From Dryas octopetala (lineage: Eukaryota; Streptophyta; Magnoliopsida; Rosales; Rosaceae), in assembly GCA_963921425.1 (NCBI GenBank), contig OY992835.1, positions 26,363,322 to 26,427,321 on the forward strand: a stretch of DNA of 64,000 bases. Reading direction: 5' to 3'. Positions 48,959 through 60,675 of this stretch are shown here, one piece after another. The notes under the pieces are model-generated. The model did no database searches. It saw only the letters and a list, made by a program, of their open reading frames with translations, and was not told where the DNA came from. Numbering within the stretch: the stretch's first letter is position 1; every line of letters starts with the position of its first letter. The translations under genes and the position numbers were made by a program.

Positions 48959-49105
48959 CTGAGTAAGTAGTGAGTACGAGAGGGGCTGTGGCCTGCGAGA
49001 GGGATTCTGAGGAAGAAGGGCGTTTTTGTGCAACTCACTTAGTCGTGGAGAAATAAGAATACAAAGATGAAAAACAGACCAAACGACGGCGGTAATCTCA
49101 TACAC
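48959..49105 (-). other. Probable 5'-UTR exon of UTP23
   Basis: Minus-strand sequence ending TACTTACTCAG|GTCTCT gives a donor at 48958. The block is GC-richer than its surroundings and resembles a plant leader. The acceptor at 34647, just before the UTP23 ATG, is its natural partner. With the insertion removed, the intron would be about 770 bp. The transcription start is not resolved. Confidence 0.5.
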
Positions 49106-50060
49106 TCAAACACAACACAAGTTCGCAACGCCCAGTAACAACTAACAAGTTTATGAAAAGGGCCCAACCCACGTCTACTTGCTACTCAATTTCCATTAGG
49201 CCATATGGCGCTTTCGGCCCAACTTATATCAAATCGGTTTGTGAATTTAGTAATTTTAGAATTTTTAGTAAATCAACATAATAAATTTAATTTAACCTCA
49301 GTTTAACAGTTCCGGTTAATATGCTATTTTTTATTTATTTACAACTATAAAACCATTTCCGACAAAAAGAGAACTAGACGTCATCCATTACATCAAAGGT
49401 CCATTGACTTTAGGTACCAAATTATAATGTTTTTTCATTTCAACTACTAAAACATTTATGTCATTTCACTTTAGGTACTAAATTTCAGTTTAGGTACCAA
49501 CTTTAAAAAACATGGTTATATCGAATTGTGACTGTCTAACAATTATAACTTTTTTATTGATTTGTTGTTTTTTCAATATTTGCAAGGCTTAAACTTTAAT
49601 GTTTAGTCTTTGAGTTATAGGACTTCATCCCCCAAACCTAAATCAAAATTATGAAACCCTTAAAAAGTTTGATTTTTTATAAATTTTAAATAGTTACAAC
49701 TGTGACTGTTCGACAATTACAACTGTATAACAAACAGATTTGTGACCTAATCCAAAATGTTTTACTCTAGGTTAGTACCTAAACTAAAAAAAATTAGTGT
49801 CTTGCTGCTTTACTAAAAAACTATTGATATTTGGTATTTAATCCTAATTTTCTATTACATCAAATGGTCATTGGCTTCCTATTATGTATCAATATCTATG
49901 TTTTTAGATTTGATCTATGGTTAATATTAATATGTGCTTTTTTTTTCTAGAAATATATAAATTAATTTGTTTATATCAACAAGAGCTAAAATTATTAGAC
50001 TATAAAATATTAGCTTCAATATGTGTCATTCTTTTCAAGATCTATGACACTAGCACCCAA
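49106..50060. other. Intergenic DNA
   Basis: AT-rich. The motifs TTTAGGTACCAAATT and TTTAGGTACTAAATTT (49408-49490) recur loosely and may come from an old MITE, but no boundaries were found. Confidence 0.4.
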
Positions 50061-50430
50061 CAATCGGATGCTTCAATTGGGCTAATTACATCAACTCATA
50101 ACTTCTCTTGTTTGTAATAGATCTTGAAAAAGCGTCCACCCAGCTGAACACAAGAGAAGGTATGAGTTAAATTTTGAGATTAAAGTTGAAACTGGTAAGT
50201 CACATAAACTTAGAACCAAATTCTTTGAGGAAACCAAGTTCCTTTTGTGTTCCTCCTTATAAACAGAAGGGTCCAAATGAACTCTTGTGTGAAGCCTCAT
50301 CTCTTTCACTCAAGTATCCAATTGAGTTCCATACTTGCATTGCAACAGCTTATTCCAGGTCAGCTCTCTGCTATTACTTGATGACTGGCTTGATCAAAGA
50401 TCCTGGAAACGTTGACATTTCCCTCTGATA
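50060..50430. other. Open but unrecognised block
   Basis: Both strands have open frames of 70-85 codons (50174-50428 plus, 50091-50309 minus). Base composition is closer to coding than in the flanks, but there is no recognisable motif. It may be a decayed gene fragment. Confidence 0.2.
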
Positions 50431-50947
50431 ACATTCAACTTGAGACAGAAAACAAAAACAAATTCAGATTGGCATAATAAAGTGAGCATACATAGTGAAA
50501 ATTCCCACAGCCTCACAAGGAATAGGATGCACTAGCATGGCATGGTGAACATTGAATATATCTTAATTTGACACACCAACAACACACACTATATAAGTGA
50601 TCAGGATGATTGCGGATGCAGATACAAGACTCTGGCATCACAATTGTCAAAACTAGAATAACACAGACAGAGTCTATAATATTGCTCTATAAACAACTGA
50701 CATCTCTGAATTCACATGGCAAAACCAACCTCCAGAGTGTAGAGAGATTGTTACAGCATATAGTCAGTCTTTAAGCATAAAAAATAAAAAACAAAACTTG
50801 AAAACAGGCAGGCAGGTTGATAGACTGATAGTTGATGCAGATGGAATTTGGGTGATACAAACAAGATGATAACCAACCTTGATAATCATAACAGTTGAAT
50901 TCAGCCAAAGCCTGGATTGTAATTTGTAAACGAAACTTTTGTGAGAA
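50430..50947 (-). other. Downstream region / 3' UTR of the UPF0496 gene
   Basis: No additional coding signal. It is transcribed with the UPF0496 gene if the optional last exon at 50948-50996 is used. Confidence 0.4.
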
Positions 50948-51072
50948 TCAGCTGCTAAGTGGGCTCCCTGCCTCTGCCTGCAGTGGTTGGAGATTGCTGC
51001 CAAGTGCCAAGAGAAATGGTATTGGTAAGTAATACAGTAATACTAATACATACTAGTAAGTAGTAATTTAAC

Positions 51073-52385
51073 TTACTTGAGTCTACAGATCTCTTGTAGA
51101 AGCAGCGATCTGGCCCTGTTGACCGTGTTAAAGCAGAGGCATATATGTTCCTCAAGTTCGTTGAGCAGGTGCAGGAAATTGAGGTGGTTCTTGCGCAGCT
51201 GTTTGACCACCTCCTGAATGGGATGCTTGTCCCTTCCCCTCTCCAATCCCAGCCGAATGAGAAGCTTGTCGCCGTCCACGGCGGTGTGCAGACGGGCAAC
51301 GAGGCGGTCAATGGTGTCGAGATCATTGTTGAGGACACAAGCGCCCATGGCCGCAGCATCAAGTTGCTTCATATGGGCAACCTCCTTCTCAGTCATCCTC
51401 CTGTAAGGAGCTGGGAATGCAGTGCAAAGAACAAGGGCAGCGAGGGCGTGGACAGTGATGGCTGCGGCGGACACGACGACTCCGACGGCAGTGCCAATGA
51501 AGCACATGGCGGAACCAACAGAGGCGCGGCGAAGGAGGCGGATTCGGGAGCGGGAGGTGCGGAGGCGGCGGTCGAGCTGCTGCTTGAGCTGGGAGAAGCA
51601 GCGGCGCATGTCGTTGAAGTTGTGGGAGTCAGGGGAAGGGAAGGGGTTGTCGTGGCGGTCGAACAGGAGGAAGACGTCCAAGGCCTGGCTGCACTGGGAT
51701 TGGCTCAGGTTCAGGCTCTGACTCTGAGACTCGAGGGACTCAAAAACGTCGTCGAGGAGTTGATGGAGAGGGGCATAGAGGTCACGGGCTCGATACACGC
51801 TCCCGTGGAGGAGCAGGCAGAGATGGGTGGTCTTCTCGCTCTGCTCCAAGTATTCGGAGACGAGACGAGTGAGTGTGTTGGGCTTGGCGTGGCCAAGGGC
51901 CTCTTGGACGCACTCTCGGTTGGGCTGAAGCACTTGGCCCAACAGCAGCTGCTGCCGGTGCTGCTGGTTCTCCTCCTCCACTTCCTCCACCTCACCGTCT
52001 TGGTCATGCTGGACGACGTGAATCTTAGACCAAATCTCATTGTAGGAATTGCTTTGGATGGCGAGGGTGTACTCGCTAGTCAGAATCACGGAGGGTGACT
52101 GCAGACCGCCCGAACTGGCGGTGGCGCTGGGGGTGCCCTCCGTTGATGTTCCTAAAGTAAATTCCCCCAAATGAATAAATAATACCAAATTCAATTCATT
52201 CTTCAAGGCTCAACCCAAGCAATCATACACAAATATTATTGAGTAAATGAAGCACCAAAGCAAAACAAAGCCAGCCGTTCTTTCATACCTTGGGATTTGG
52301 AGCCGGGACGATGAGACTGGAAATTGGGACCAGCAGCAGCTGCTGGTGATGACGATGATGATTTCAGAGACAGACAGTGCGGCAT
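51073..52385 (-). CDS. UPF0496 (DUF677) family membrane protein, At3g19330-like
   Basis: Two exons on the minus strand: 52289-52385 (MPHCLSLKSSSSS...) and 51073-52151, joined in phase to give 391 codons. The family signature is a helical, coiled-coil-prone N-terminal half followed by one hydrophobic stretch at about residues 243-279 (AMCFIGTAVGVVVSAAAITV), long enough for one or two membrane passes. A charged helical C-terminus follows. The Ser-rich start and acidic EVEEVEEEN tract are poorly conserved features. The function of UPF0496 proteins is little known. The terminal AAG-TAA overlaps a strong donor, AA|GTAAGT. Splicing to an acceptor at 50996 (exon 50948-50996) would replace the last Lys with 16 residues (406 aa). 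Confidence 0.88.
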
Positions 52386-53034
52386 TATATTACAATTACA
52401 AATTTATAATAGAATGAATGAATAAATGACAATTTCTCGGGAATTGACGGACACAGGCAAAGTAAAGGAAAACCTTGCTTTCCTTTTCCTAATTGCTGCT
52501 ACTGAGTAGCCTAAGAAAATCTAATTGGCGATTGATGAAGAAGCATAAGTCAAAGAGAACTCATAAGCATAACCCCCCAAGCCCATCCACATTCCAGTGG
52601 CAGTGAAGCCAGTGAGACAGTGAGGTTGAACCCCTTAAAAGAAATTCTGAAATACACAAACTGCTTGCTCCTCACAACTTACAAGTTACAACCATTCCAA
52701 TTTCCAAGTCTTATACCACTTCATTTCCAAGACAAACAAAGAAACACAAATGTAACTAAAATCACACCCCAAACCTCCAATTTAGTATTGGCAACAAATA
52801 ATGGTTTACAACAAGATTTCTCATACATTTATCAAGAGAACAAAAAATCAAAAAATAATGCAGCTGTTCTTTATACACTTATCAAACAGCTGAATCTCTT
52901 CTTCTCTGATTTTTCCAAAAAAAAAAAAAAAACGTAAAACAATTTCCTTTTCAAAAGAATAAAAATAAAGTATTTCACAAATATCACACTTTCAACAGTT
53001 TGGATGCAGAATTGCAGATACACACAATGTCTTT
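52386..53034. other. UPF0496 leader/promoter and downstream end of the kinase gene
   Basis: Tandem-facing intergenic space of about 650 bp. It must hold the UPF0496 promoter (right side of its ATG) and the kinase 3' UTR. No distinct motif is assigned; there is a poly-A run at 52918-52932. Confidence 0.4.
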
Positions 53035-55815
53035 TTAATTTGTTGCTCTAAATAACTGACTTCCCGGAATCACAGTAGAGGTCCCTTCCCCCATGATAGT
53101 TGTCAAGCTCATCTCTTTCTCAAGTATCCGATCTAGTTCCATTACCACATAGCTCATGGCTGGTCGCCTCTCACTTGAGGCTTCCACACATCTGATTATT
53201 AACTGTATGAACGATTCCATAGCTTCATCTGTGAAGCTACTCCCCAATCTCGGATCAATGATGCTGGAAATATTGCTATTATCTTGGATATTTTGCACCT
53301 TTATTCAAGAAGAAGCAATTAAAACAACTTTAGTTTAAGATTGTTAAGAACTTCACTCCCAACAAGTGCAAGCATACCAGCTACCAACCCACACACAAAA
53401 ACCTGGTCCTTCACTAATGATCTAGAGAAGCCAATAAAAGCAAATAAATTGCATGTATAGGATCATATGACTAGCCACATCAACACTGCACTAGCACTTT
53501 CTGAAGACAACAACATACCCATTCAACCAGGTTCTGATTCGAGTCAGAAGACACCAATTTTGCTGCTTCTCTCCCACTTGCTAACTCCAGAAGAAATACA
53601 CCAAAACTATATACATCACTTTTTTCAGAAAATCGTCTGAACTCTCTCACCCTGCACAAGTGAATGGAAATCTGGTTAAAATGATAACTAACCTTAGCCA
53701 CCACTTAAACAATTATATGTAACACGGAGAACCAAAAGTTTGATAACCTTCAACACCATCACCCTCCACCCTCCCCTGAGAAAAACGAAAAAGAAAAAAG
53801 GAAGATAAAGAGTAATACTCTGGAGCAAGGAATATCTCATCAGCAGTCACTTGAGAAGATGGGCCTGCAATATCAACTCTTCCCAGGAAATTGCGAATTC
53901 CTGCATCTGCCACCTTAGCTATGAAATTTTCATCAACAAGAACATTGGCCGTTTTAAAATCCTTATGTACCAGACGGGGACTCAAAGAGTGAAGATGAGC
54001 CAAACCTGAAAATAGAGAAGATGAATGAGTGTTCATAAATAGGAGAGCATTGCTTCAACACTTTTCACATAATAAGTAGTAACTTTAGAAACAAAATTGA
54101 AAGTCTTACAGTAGCTTACAAAATAATTTTGAGGGACCAACACTGATATTCGGATATTTTATCTAAAGAGAAGAAAACCTGAAACCAGGAAAGCCACAAA
54201 TGCTCACTGATTTTGCAGAGGATCACCTTTAGCCGCCCCTATAGCTATTGGTAGTCGATTCTTGAATTCTAGCTTTTCACGTGAATGCTGACCAGTGCCT
54301 GCAAAAGGAAATTTAAAAAATTCCATATGCTCAAGTTAAAAGTATTATAGTTGCAGAAATTGCAGAAATATTTAAGGTAAGAACAAGATAATGGAAGGAT
54401 TTTCTACAAAGTTACACTACTGCATGTACAAGATTTGACATGGATATCACAAGAAATTTAAAGAAACGCTTATATGAAGAGTAGAGATTTATCTTTTTTC
54501 TCATAAAATAAAAAATGGTGATGGATAGAGAGTTACCATACAAGTGACTGGAAACACTTCCACTATGAATATACTCATACACAAGAAACTGTAGATTATT
54601 TTCCTGGCAGTAGCCCAAGAGAGTAACAATATTCCGATGCTGAATAGGTGAGAGATACTGTACCTGATACAATATACAATCCAGTTAGATCATCCCTTGA
54701 GACAATGTTTAGTACAAAAAAACACAAATAAGAAAAGTTGCTAAGGAAGAAACACGTTCCCAAAGAAAAACACATTCACAATTTACCACCAGAACTTGTC
54801 AAAGAGTTTTTTGTGTTTGCTTTTTGGTGGTGAACTCCAAGCTCTCTGGATAACTGGATAAAGGATTTGTTGAGTGGGCTTAAATGAAACTGTTTTCCAA
54901 TATTGTGTGATTCACAACAGGGAAGAGAGTACATGACCTAGGTTGAGTTTTTGACAAGGGATTAACCAACATTCTGACCCCAATTGGATGGAGAAATGCT
55001 TTCTTCAGTTTGTGGTTTTATATTTCAATACCATATTCTATGCAAACTAAAATCAAGTAATCCAGGTGACCTAATTTATAAATGGGAAGCAAATTCAACA
55101 ACAGATTGAAAAACAATGTTAAGTGTCCAACTCAACTAGTCAATGTGAAGCAAATAACACAAACTCTATGACGCTTCAAAACAAACTCAAAATAAAAAAT
55201 AATACTTGGATGCTGTGAGAATTAACAAACCCCAAAGAAAACTGGAATTGCATTGTCAAGAGATCTTGTAAATCTACTTCGAAGACTTCACTAGTATTTT
55301 TCTTTTGTTTTGCTTATTCCCCTTGTTTTTCTTTGGGAAGGAGAAAAGTGAAATAATTACCTCATTGATAAATTCCCGACTAGGTGTTCCAGGTCGCTTT
55401 TTGATGGCTACAAGCATCCCGTCGTGAAGAAAACCCATATATACCTCCCCAAATTTTCCTTCCCCAATCAAATTTTTATCACTGAAATTTTTTGTGGCCA
55501 GAGACAATTCTTCCATCTGAAAACACCTTGCTTCTCGTATTGACAACTCAACCCCAGCTTGTCTTCCCACTGTAAGTAATCATAACAGATAATTAAATGG
55601 TTGCTATTTTCATAATTACACTGAATTTGTTTCCTCTAAGAAACATATATGATGTGGTAGTTACCTTGAACAGATGGATCAGAAGAACCCGTCTCAGAAG
55701 TTCTTGAAACACTCCTATTGCGAGATAGGCAGAACCATATAAGTATGGTAATTATCCCCACCAATGCCATGGCTCCTGCAGCACCTCCTAATATTGCTGC
55801 AAGAGACGCTGACAT
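53035..55815 (-). CDS. Membrane-anchored receptor-like kinase without ectodomain
   Basis: Seven exons on the minus strand: 55665-55815, 55361-55569, 54537-54663, 54227-54298, 53819-54005, 53519-53651 and 53035-53298. They join in frame to 380 codons. One membrane segment (about residues 5-30) follows the chosen start MSASLAAILGGAAG; an in-frame ATG 21 bases upstream is possible. The kinase domain has P-loop GEGKFGEVY (~86-94), VAIKK lysine (~107), HKDFKTANVL (catalytic Asp 202), DAG in place of DFG (220-222), APE, and SEKSDVYSFGVFLLEL. The catalytic loop is HKD not HRD, so it is a non-RD kinase. Ligand-binding domains are absent, so it probably acts with a partner receptor. It may still be active, since Lys and both Asp are kept. 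Confidence 0.9.
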
Positions 55816-57350
55816 TTGGTATGGGAACCACTTCAACTATGCGGGGTAGTATTATTGTAAAAAGAATTATCATACATTGAACCTGGAATACAGAGGATCC
55901 AAAAGCAGAAGATCATAATCTAGGGGAAGGCATGCATAGAAAGCAAGTGACATTTATATCCATTAGATATCTATTTTCTTTTCTTCTTCTTCTTTTTTTT
56001 CTATTATTTGTCCACCATAAGGTTATCTGTCTATAAAACAAGTTGGGCAGCAAGTTGTAACCCTGGGATTGAGAATCATAGGTGCCAAATTTTTTTGAAA
56101 ACATTCTCAATGGAATTAAACCAGCCACAAAGCAGTGACTTAGAATAAGCGAATCACAGCTGGAAAGTTCAAAGCGATGGAACTGCAAAGTATCTGACTA
56201 GTGACTAGAGGGCAGAAGATTTTCAAATTGCAGTTAAATTAAATAAAATACATCCAAATACAATAGAATTGCAGTACAGTTTGCAAACTGTGCAACAATG
56301 TATTGGATTAACATGGATAGAAATGGTATTAATAGAATATTATCTGAAAACTTCAAACCTGTGCTCCAAGAGAGGTAAGCCAGGCGGATGTCTAAAAACT
56401 TGAGCTTCATTTGCCGATGACAACAGGAATGAGCCTCCCAATACAATTGTCACCCAAATGAAAATTCACCCACATAACACATTCCCACGTGGAAGGTGAA
56501 TCGAATACTTGAGTTTGTGGTAAAACCCCAGCAAGCAAATCAAAGATAGTCAGCAAGAAAAGAAACCCAAATAAAAGTGAGAACTAAAAAGGATATGTAG
56601 ACATCAAAGCAAAGAAACCCAGTTATGATCAAGAGTTGCAGTTGATATAATTATAAAGACAAGGCATGAGTAGGCAGGTCGAAATCAAAATGTAAACAAA
56701 AACAGAAGCCGAATAGCATCTATCTCCGTTGTACTTTTGATTAAATTAATGGGAAATGCAGAGTGTATATCATCGTTGGATACAGACAATGCCGACAGAA
56801 AGTGACCTTGCGCCGACAACACTACTACTCCCCCCTCTACCAAACCACCCAATTCAACTTCATCAAAATATATATAGTAGACCCACAATAAAATTGAATG
56901 GAAATTAAAGCCCTTTATATTCTTTTGATGGTTCAAAGAGACAGAGAAAAACCCATGCAAGCAAGCAAAAGTTGATTTTGAAGGTGGGGGAGAATAAATA
57001 TGAACATAAGAGGAGGGGAAGAGAGAGGGAGTGTGTGTCTGTCAGTCTGTGTGTACTTATTTGTTTATTTAAAAAATATATATATAATTTACTGTTTTTT
57101 GTGTGGGCTGTAAAGCAGAATAATAGTTGTCTGGCACTGCAAGTTGAGACTTGAGAGGGGTTTTATTTTTGTGTCGTGTACAGCAATACAGGGCATCTTG
57201 GCTGTAACAGATTTGCAAATTACAGTAGTGATAGACTTGACTCGTAAGTAGTACAAAAACAACAGCCCACAAGAGAAAGAAGGACAACAGCAATCGATAG
57301 CAGCCCGGCCAGCTTGACTGCAAAATTTACACAAATATACAATGTCCTAC
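55816..57350 (-). other. 5' UTR, leader introns and promoter of the kinase gene
   Basis: An acceptor-like CCGCATAG (minus) near 55840 suggests a leader intron. No protein-coding exon with an N-terminal signal peptide or ectodomain was found in the next 1.5 kb, which supports the short protein model. CT-rich leader-like DNA occurs at 56970-57060. Confidence 0.4.
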
Positions 57351-57412
57351 GTATACAACAAGAATATATCTTTTTATGCATATAAAGCATTCAACAAAGA
57401 ATATTAGTCAGA

Positions 57413-57432
57413 CAGAGAGAGAGAGAGAGATT
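57413..57432. repeat. GA microsatellite
   Basis: Short (GA)n tract of about 20 bp. Confidence 0.9.
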
Positions 57433-57529
57433 CAATCAAAGCTTGGGCTTGTGGGGTTACAATCCCGCCCAGCCAGCTATCAGCTATGTTGACATTGCTC
57501 CTACTGATACTGAGAGCGATTAAAGAAAG

Positions 57530-59833
57530 GTTAATTACAAATAAATCAATAAAAAATTTTATAATTATATTTTAAATTAATGTAAATTTTTATAATTTCA
57601 ATTTAGTTACTATTGATTAAAATGAAAAAATATAAATTACAATAGAATAAGAAACATATATTATTATTCAGATTTAGATTTATATTAAATTTGTGTTTCA
57701 CTACTAGTCTGCTACGCAGCAAAACAGTTTAAGATTTAGTTTTTCAGATTTTGAAAAATAATAGATGAGCAAATTGATATTTTTTAATACACCAAAATAC
57801 ATGATCATCAAGTATATTGAATTTAGTGACAAAATTGAGATATAATTTCAAAATTCATTGACTTTATCGAAAAAGAAAATTTATATTAAAATATTTTATT
57901 GATTTAAATATAATTTTTTAATGAATTAATTACTCTGGGCTACACTTTTACTTATTGTTTGTAATATGTAATACACCTATTTATAATATTTAACAATTAT
58001 GTCACTTTATTATAATATCTAGGTCAATTAGCTTCACTCCACTCTATCCCACCCTTCAAAGCCAAAGAACATGACAAATTTCTCATTATAACAACGCTCA
58101 GAGATTAGCGAAGCTAGCTGCAGTTTTAGTGGTATAGAACACTTGATATGAGTACGTTCTTGATTTTTTTGTTTAGCTCAATTTATGAAACTGCAACTTG
58201 TAGTTTCAGTTTCTAAAACTACAATTTCACCTACAGTTTTTAAAACTGCAATTTCAGTGGTGTAGAACACTTGATATGAGTTCTTGCTTTTTTTTTTTAG
58301 CTCAATTTATGAAACTGCAACTTGTAGTTTCAGTGGAATTGAACACTTAATATGAGTATTTTATGATACTCTAGTTTCAATTATGTTAAGGATGTTAGAA
58401 AAGAAACTAAAGAAAAAAAAGACTTGAAATAAATGCTTTTTGGTTTAGGATTTTGAACTTTTTAACTGAAATTGTAGAGGTTACCAAAAAAAAGTTGAAA
58501 TTGTAGATATATGAACCAGTTCAATTAATTGGAGGGACCACTATGGACAGAGGAGAAAAGATAGATAAAGGGAGAGAGAAAGAGTATGATACAAACGAGA
58601 ACAAGAACACCCAGATATATAGAAGGTGGCCCGAAAAAAAATTATAAGACTTTGGGTGTGTTTAAGTAATAAAAAAATTTGTCAGTACCTAATAATTAAT
58701 GGGCTCTTTTTTAATTAAGGAATACTATTAATTAATTAAATACATATATATACAAACCAAAAGCAAGGTAACCTCTACCGCTCTACGCCTCTCCTTCTCA
58801 TTTCAATTTTTTTTAATTCCATTAATTTGCGTAGTCTCTTTGGATTCTCATTCCTCTTACCATATCATTGCGACGATGATGATGATGATTACTACTATTA
58901 TTATTATGATTTAAGAACTAGCCACAGTTGTTTCAGTTTCACCAATTAAAAACAAGTCGTTCTTTCTTTGTTCTCCGGCTTTTGAACAAAGAAGGGAGGG
59001 GGGGGGGGGGGGGGTGATTCGAGCTCTTTAATATCCACAACTGAAAATGTGACAACAAAACAGCAATAATGATCAGCTCTCATATCTGTTTGAATAAAAG
59101 GATGGTAACTGTTTTCGTTTTAAACTAATGTTAATTTTGATAATGCAGGAACCATAATGGTTCATTGTTTAATGTCAACGTCCAAAATTCCTTTAAAAAA
59201 AAAATGTCAACGTCTAAAATTATTGTGGTTCAATAATTTCTAATCTTTTAATAGCAAGTTTTGAGTTTTTACTTGTATTTCTCTTGGCCAATTTGATTTA
59301 ATTTTTAGAGATTTAAAAATGAGAAATTAATTTTATTCTCTCGTTTGGTAAGTACATAGATAAAAATAGTTTCCTGGCCTATGAAACTCTGATGCCCCCA
59401 AAAGAGAAAAATGAATCTCTCCTTCCGGTTTGGGTTTAGCTTTCTCTCTTTTTAGAAATCATTTATTACACTTTTTCAAAATAAATATATCCCTTCTAAT
59501 ATTTGAAAATATCAATTATACCTTCATTCACTATATATAAATATATAATAATAATAGATGAATGTATAATTGAAAAATTGAACAATTTTGTAAAAATGGG
59601 TCTAATTGTAAAAATAAAGCCCACATTATGTTTTTTTTTTTTTTTCATATTTTTAACGTCAAGTATTCAGGGTTTTTTTTTTTTTTTTTTTTTTTTAACT
59701 AGTCAAACAGTGATAATCATTTTCACTGTCATAAATTGGTTTATGCCATTCACTACTACATTATTGTTAACGGCCCTGTTAGTATATTACTCGGTGGCAG
59801 TGGCAGTGGCAGTAGCAGTGGCGGTGACACACT
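57530..59833. other. AT-rich intergenic DNA with small repeats
   Basis: No gene is supported. Contents: a two-copy tandem repeat at about 58120-58360, a GAT/ATT microsatellite at 58873-58910, a run of 17 G at 58998-59014, long T runs at 59631-59645 and 59671-59697, and a CAGTGG/GGCAGT repeat at 59792-59825. Confidence 0.6.
58120..58360. repeat. Two-copy tandem repeat of about 125 bp
   Basis: GTAGAACACTTGATATGAGT-like and TATGAAACTGCAACTTGTAG sequences occur twice in the same order (second copy from about 58255), with a third partial start at 58341. Confidence 0.75.
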
Positions 59834-59842
59834 AAAATTGAA

Positions 59843-60338
59843 GGCTTATTCATACAATTACCCCTTGTAAGATATACTTTTTTTCACTTTGCCCCCTGAA
59901 ACTTAAATCCTCTCAGTTTGCCACCTGAACTTCACTTCACACAGTTGTTGCAAAACACCCTATGCCGTCAACTCTGTCAATTTTTCCGTTAAAAAAGCTG
60001 ATGTGGCACCTATATAGCATGGGTAAGACCCTTTTCTAGTTATGTAAGATCCATGTGGACAAAAAAAATTGACATGAATCTTATTATTTTTTAGTTTAAA
60101 AATGATTTTTTATTAATTTTTTTGTCCACATGGATCTTACATAACTAAAAAAGGGTCTCACTCATGCCATATAGGTGCCACGTCAGCTTTTTTAACGGAA
60201 AAATTGACAGAGTTGACGGCATATGGTGTTTTGCAACAACTGTGTGAAGTTCAGGTGGCAAACTGAGATGATTTAAGTTTCAGGGGGCAAAGTGAAAAAA
60301 AATGTATCTTACAGGAGGCAATGGTGTGTGAATAAGCC
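59843..60338. mobile_element. Foldback Mutator-like MITE, 496 bp
   Basis: Perfect 9-bp TSD AAAATTGAA (59834-59842 and 60339-60347). Inverted arms run nearly the full length: GGCTTATTCATACAATTACC against inverted GGCTTATTCACACACCATTG, then CACTTTGCCCCCTGAAACTT, CAGTTTGCCACCTGAACTTC and TGTCCACATGGATCTTACAT against their complements. It ends in an AT-rich loop near 60090. No coding capacity. Confidence 0.92.
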
Positions 60339-60347
60339 AAAATTGAA

Positions 60348-60675
60348 TGTATGTTTTTTCATTTAAGTCCAAATCAATAAGTAAAGTTATAAATTATGTC
60401 ATACGCTGAAAAGCATGATAAATCAATTTGTCTTCGAGTTGGACATCAGATTTGAGTGGTTTTTTTGGTTGAGACTCGAGTGTGTGGCCAAACAAAGAGC
60501 GTGTTTGGCAAGTCTCTCCACGTCAGATTTGCACCTGACGAACTGGTTACTTTGGTGGGGGGTGTACGAACTACGAAGTCCCATAATTAGAGGGTTTGAA
60601 AATGGAAAATGAAGGCCCAGAGGAGTAGACAGAAGGAGGAGCAAGGCCTGTTGCTACTCCACCCCATATCCTACA
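60348..60675 (+). promoter_or_regulatory. Upstream region of the GRF zinc-finger gene
   Basis: A GC-richer stretch from 60460 (AGACTCGAGTGTGTGGCC) leads to the ATG at 60676. The MITE ends only about 340 bp upstream of the start codon, so it lies within the likely promoter. No TATA box is assigned. Confidence 0.4.

Noticed and set aside
51145..52098. 317-codon plus-strand open frame opposite the UPF0496 gene
   Set aside because: It is the antisense shadow of a GC-rich coding exon; the minus strand encodes a recognisable family with intact splicing.
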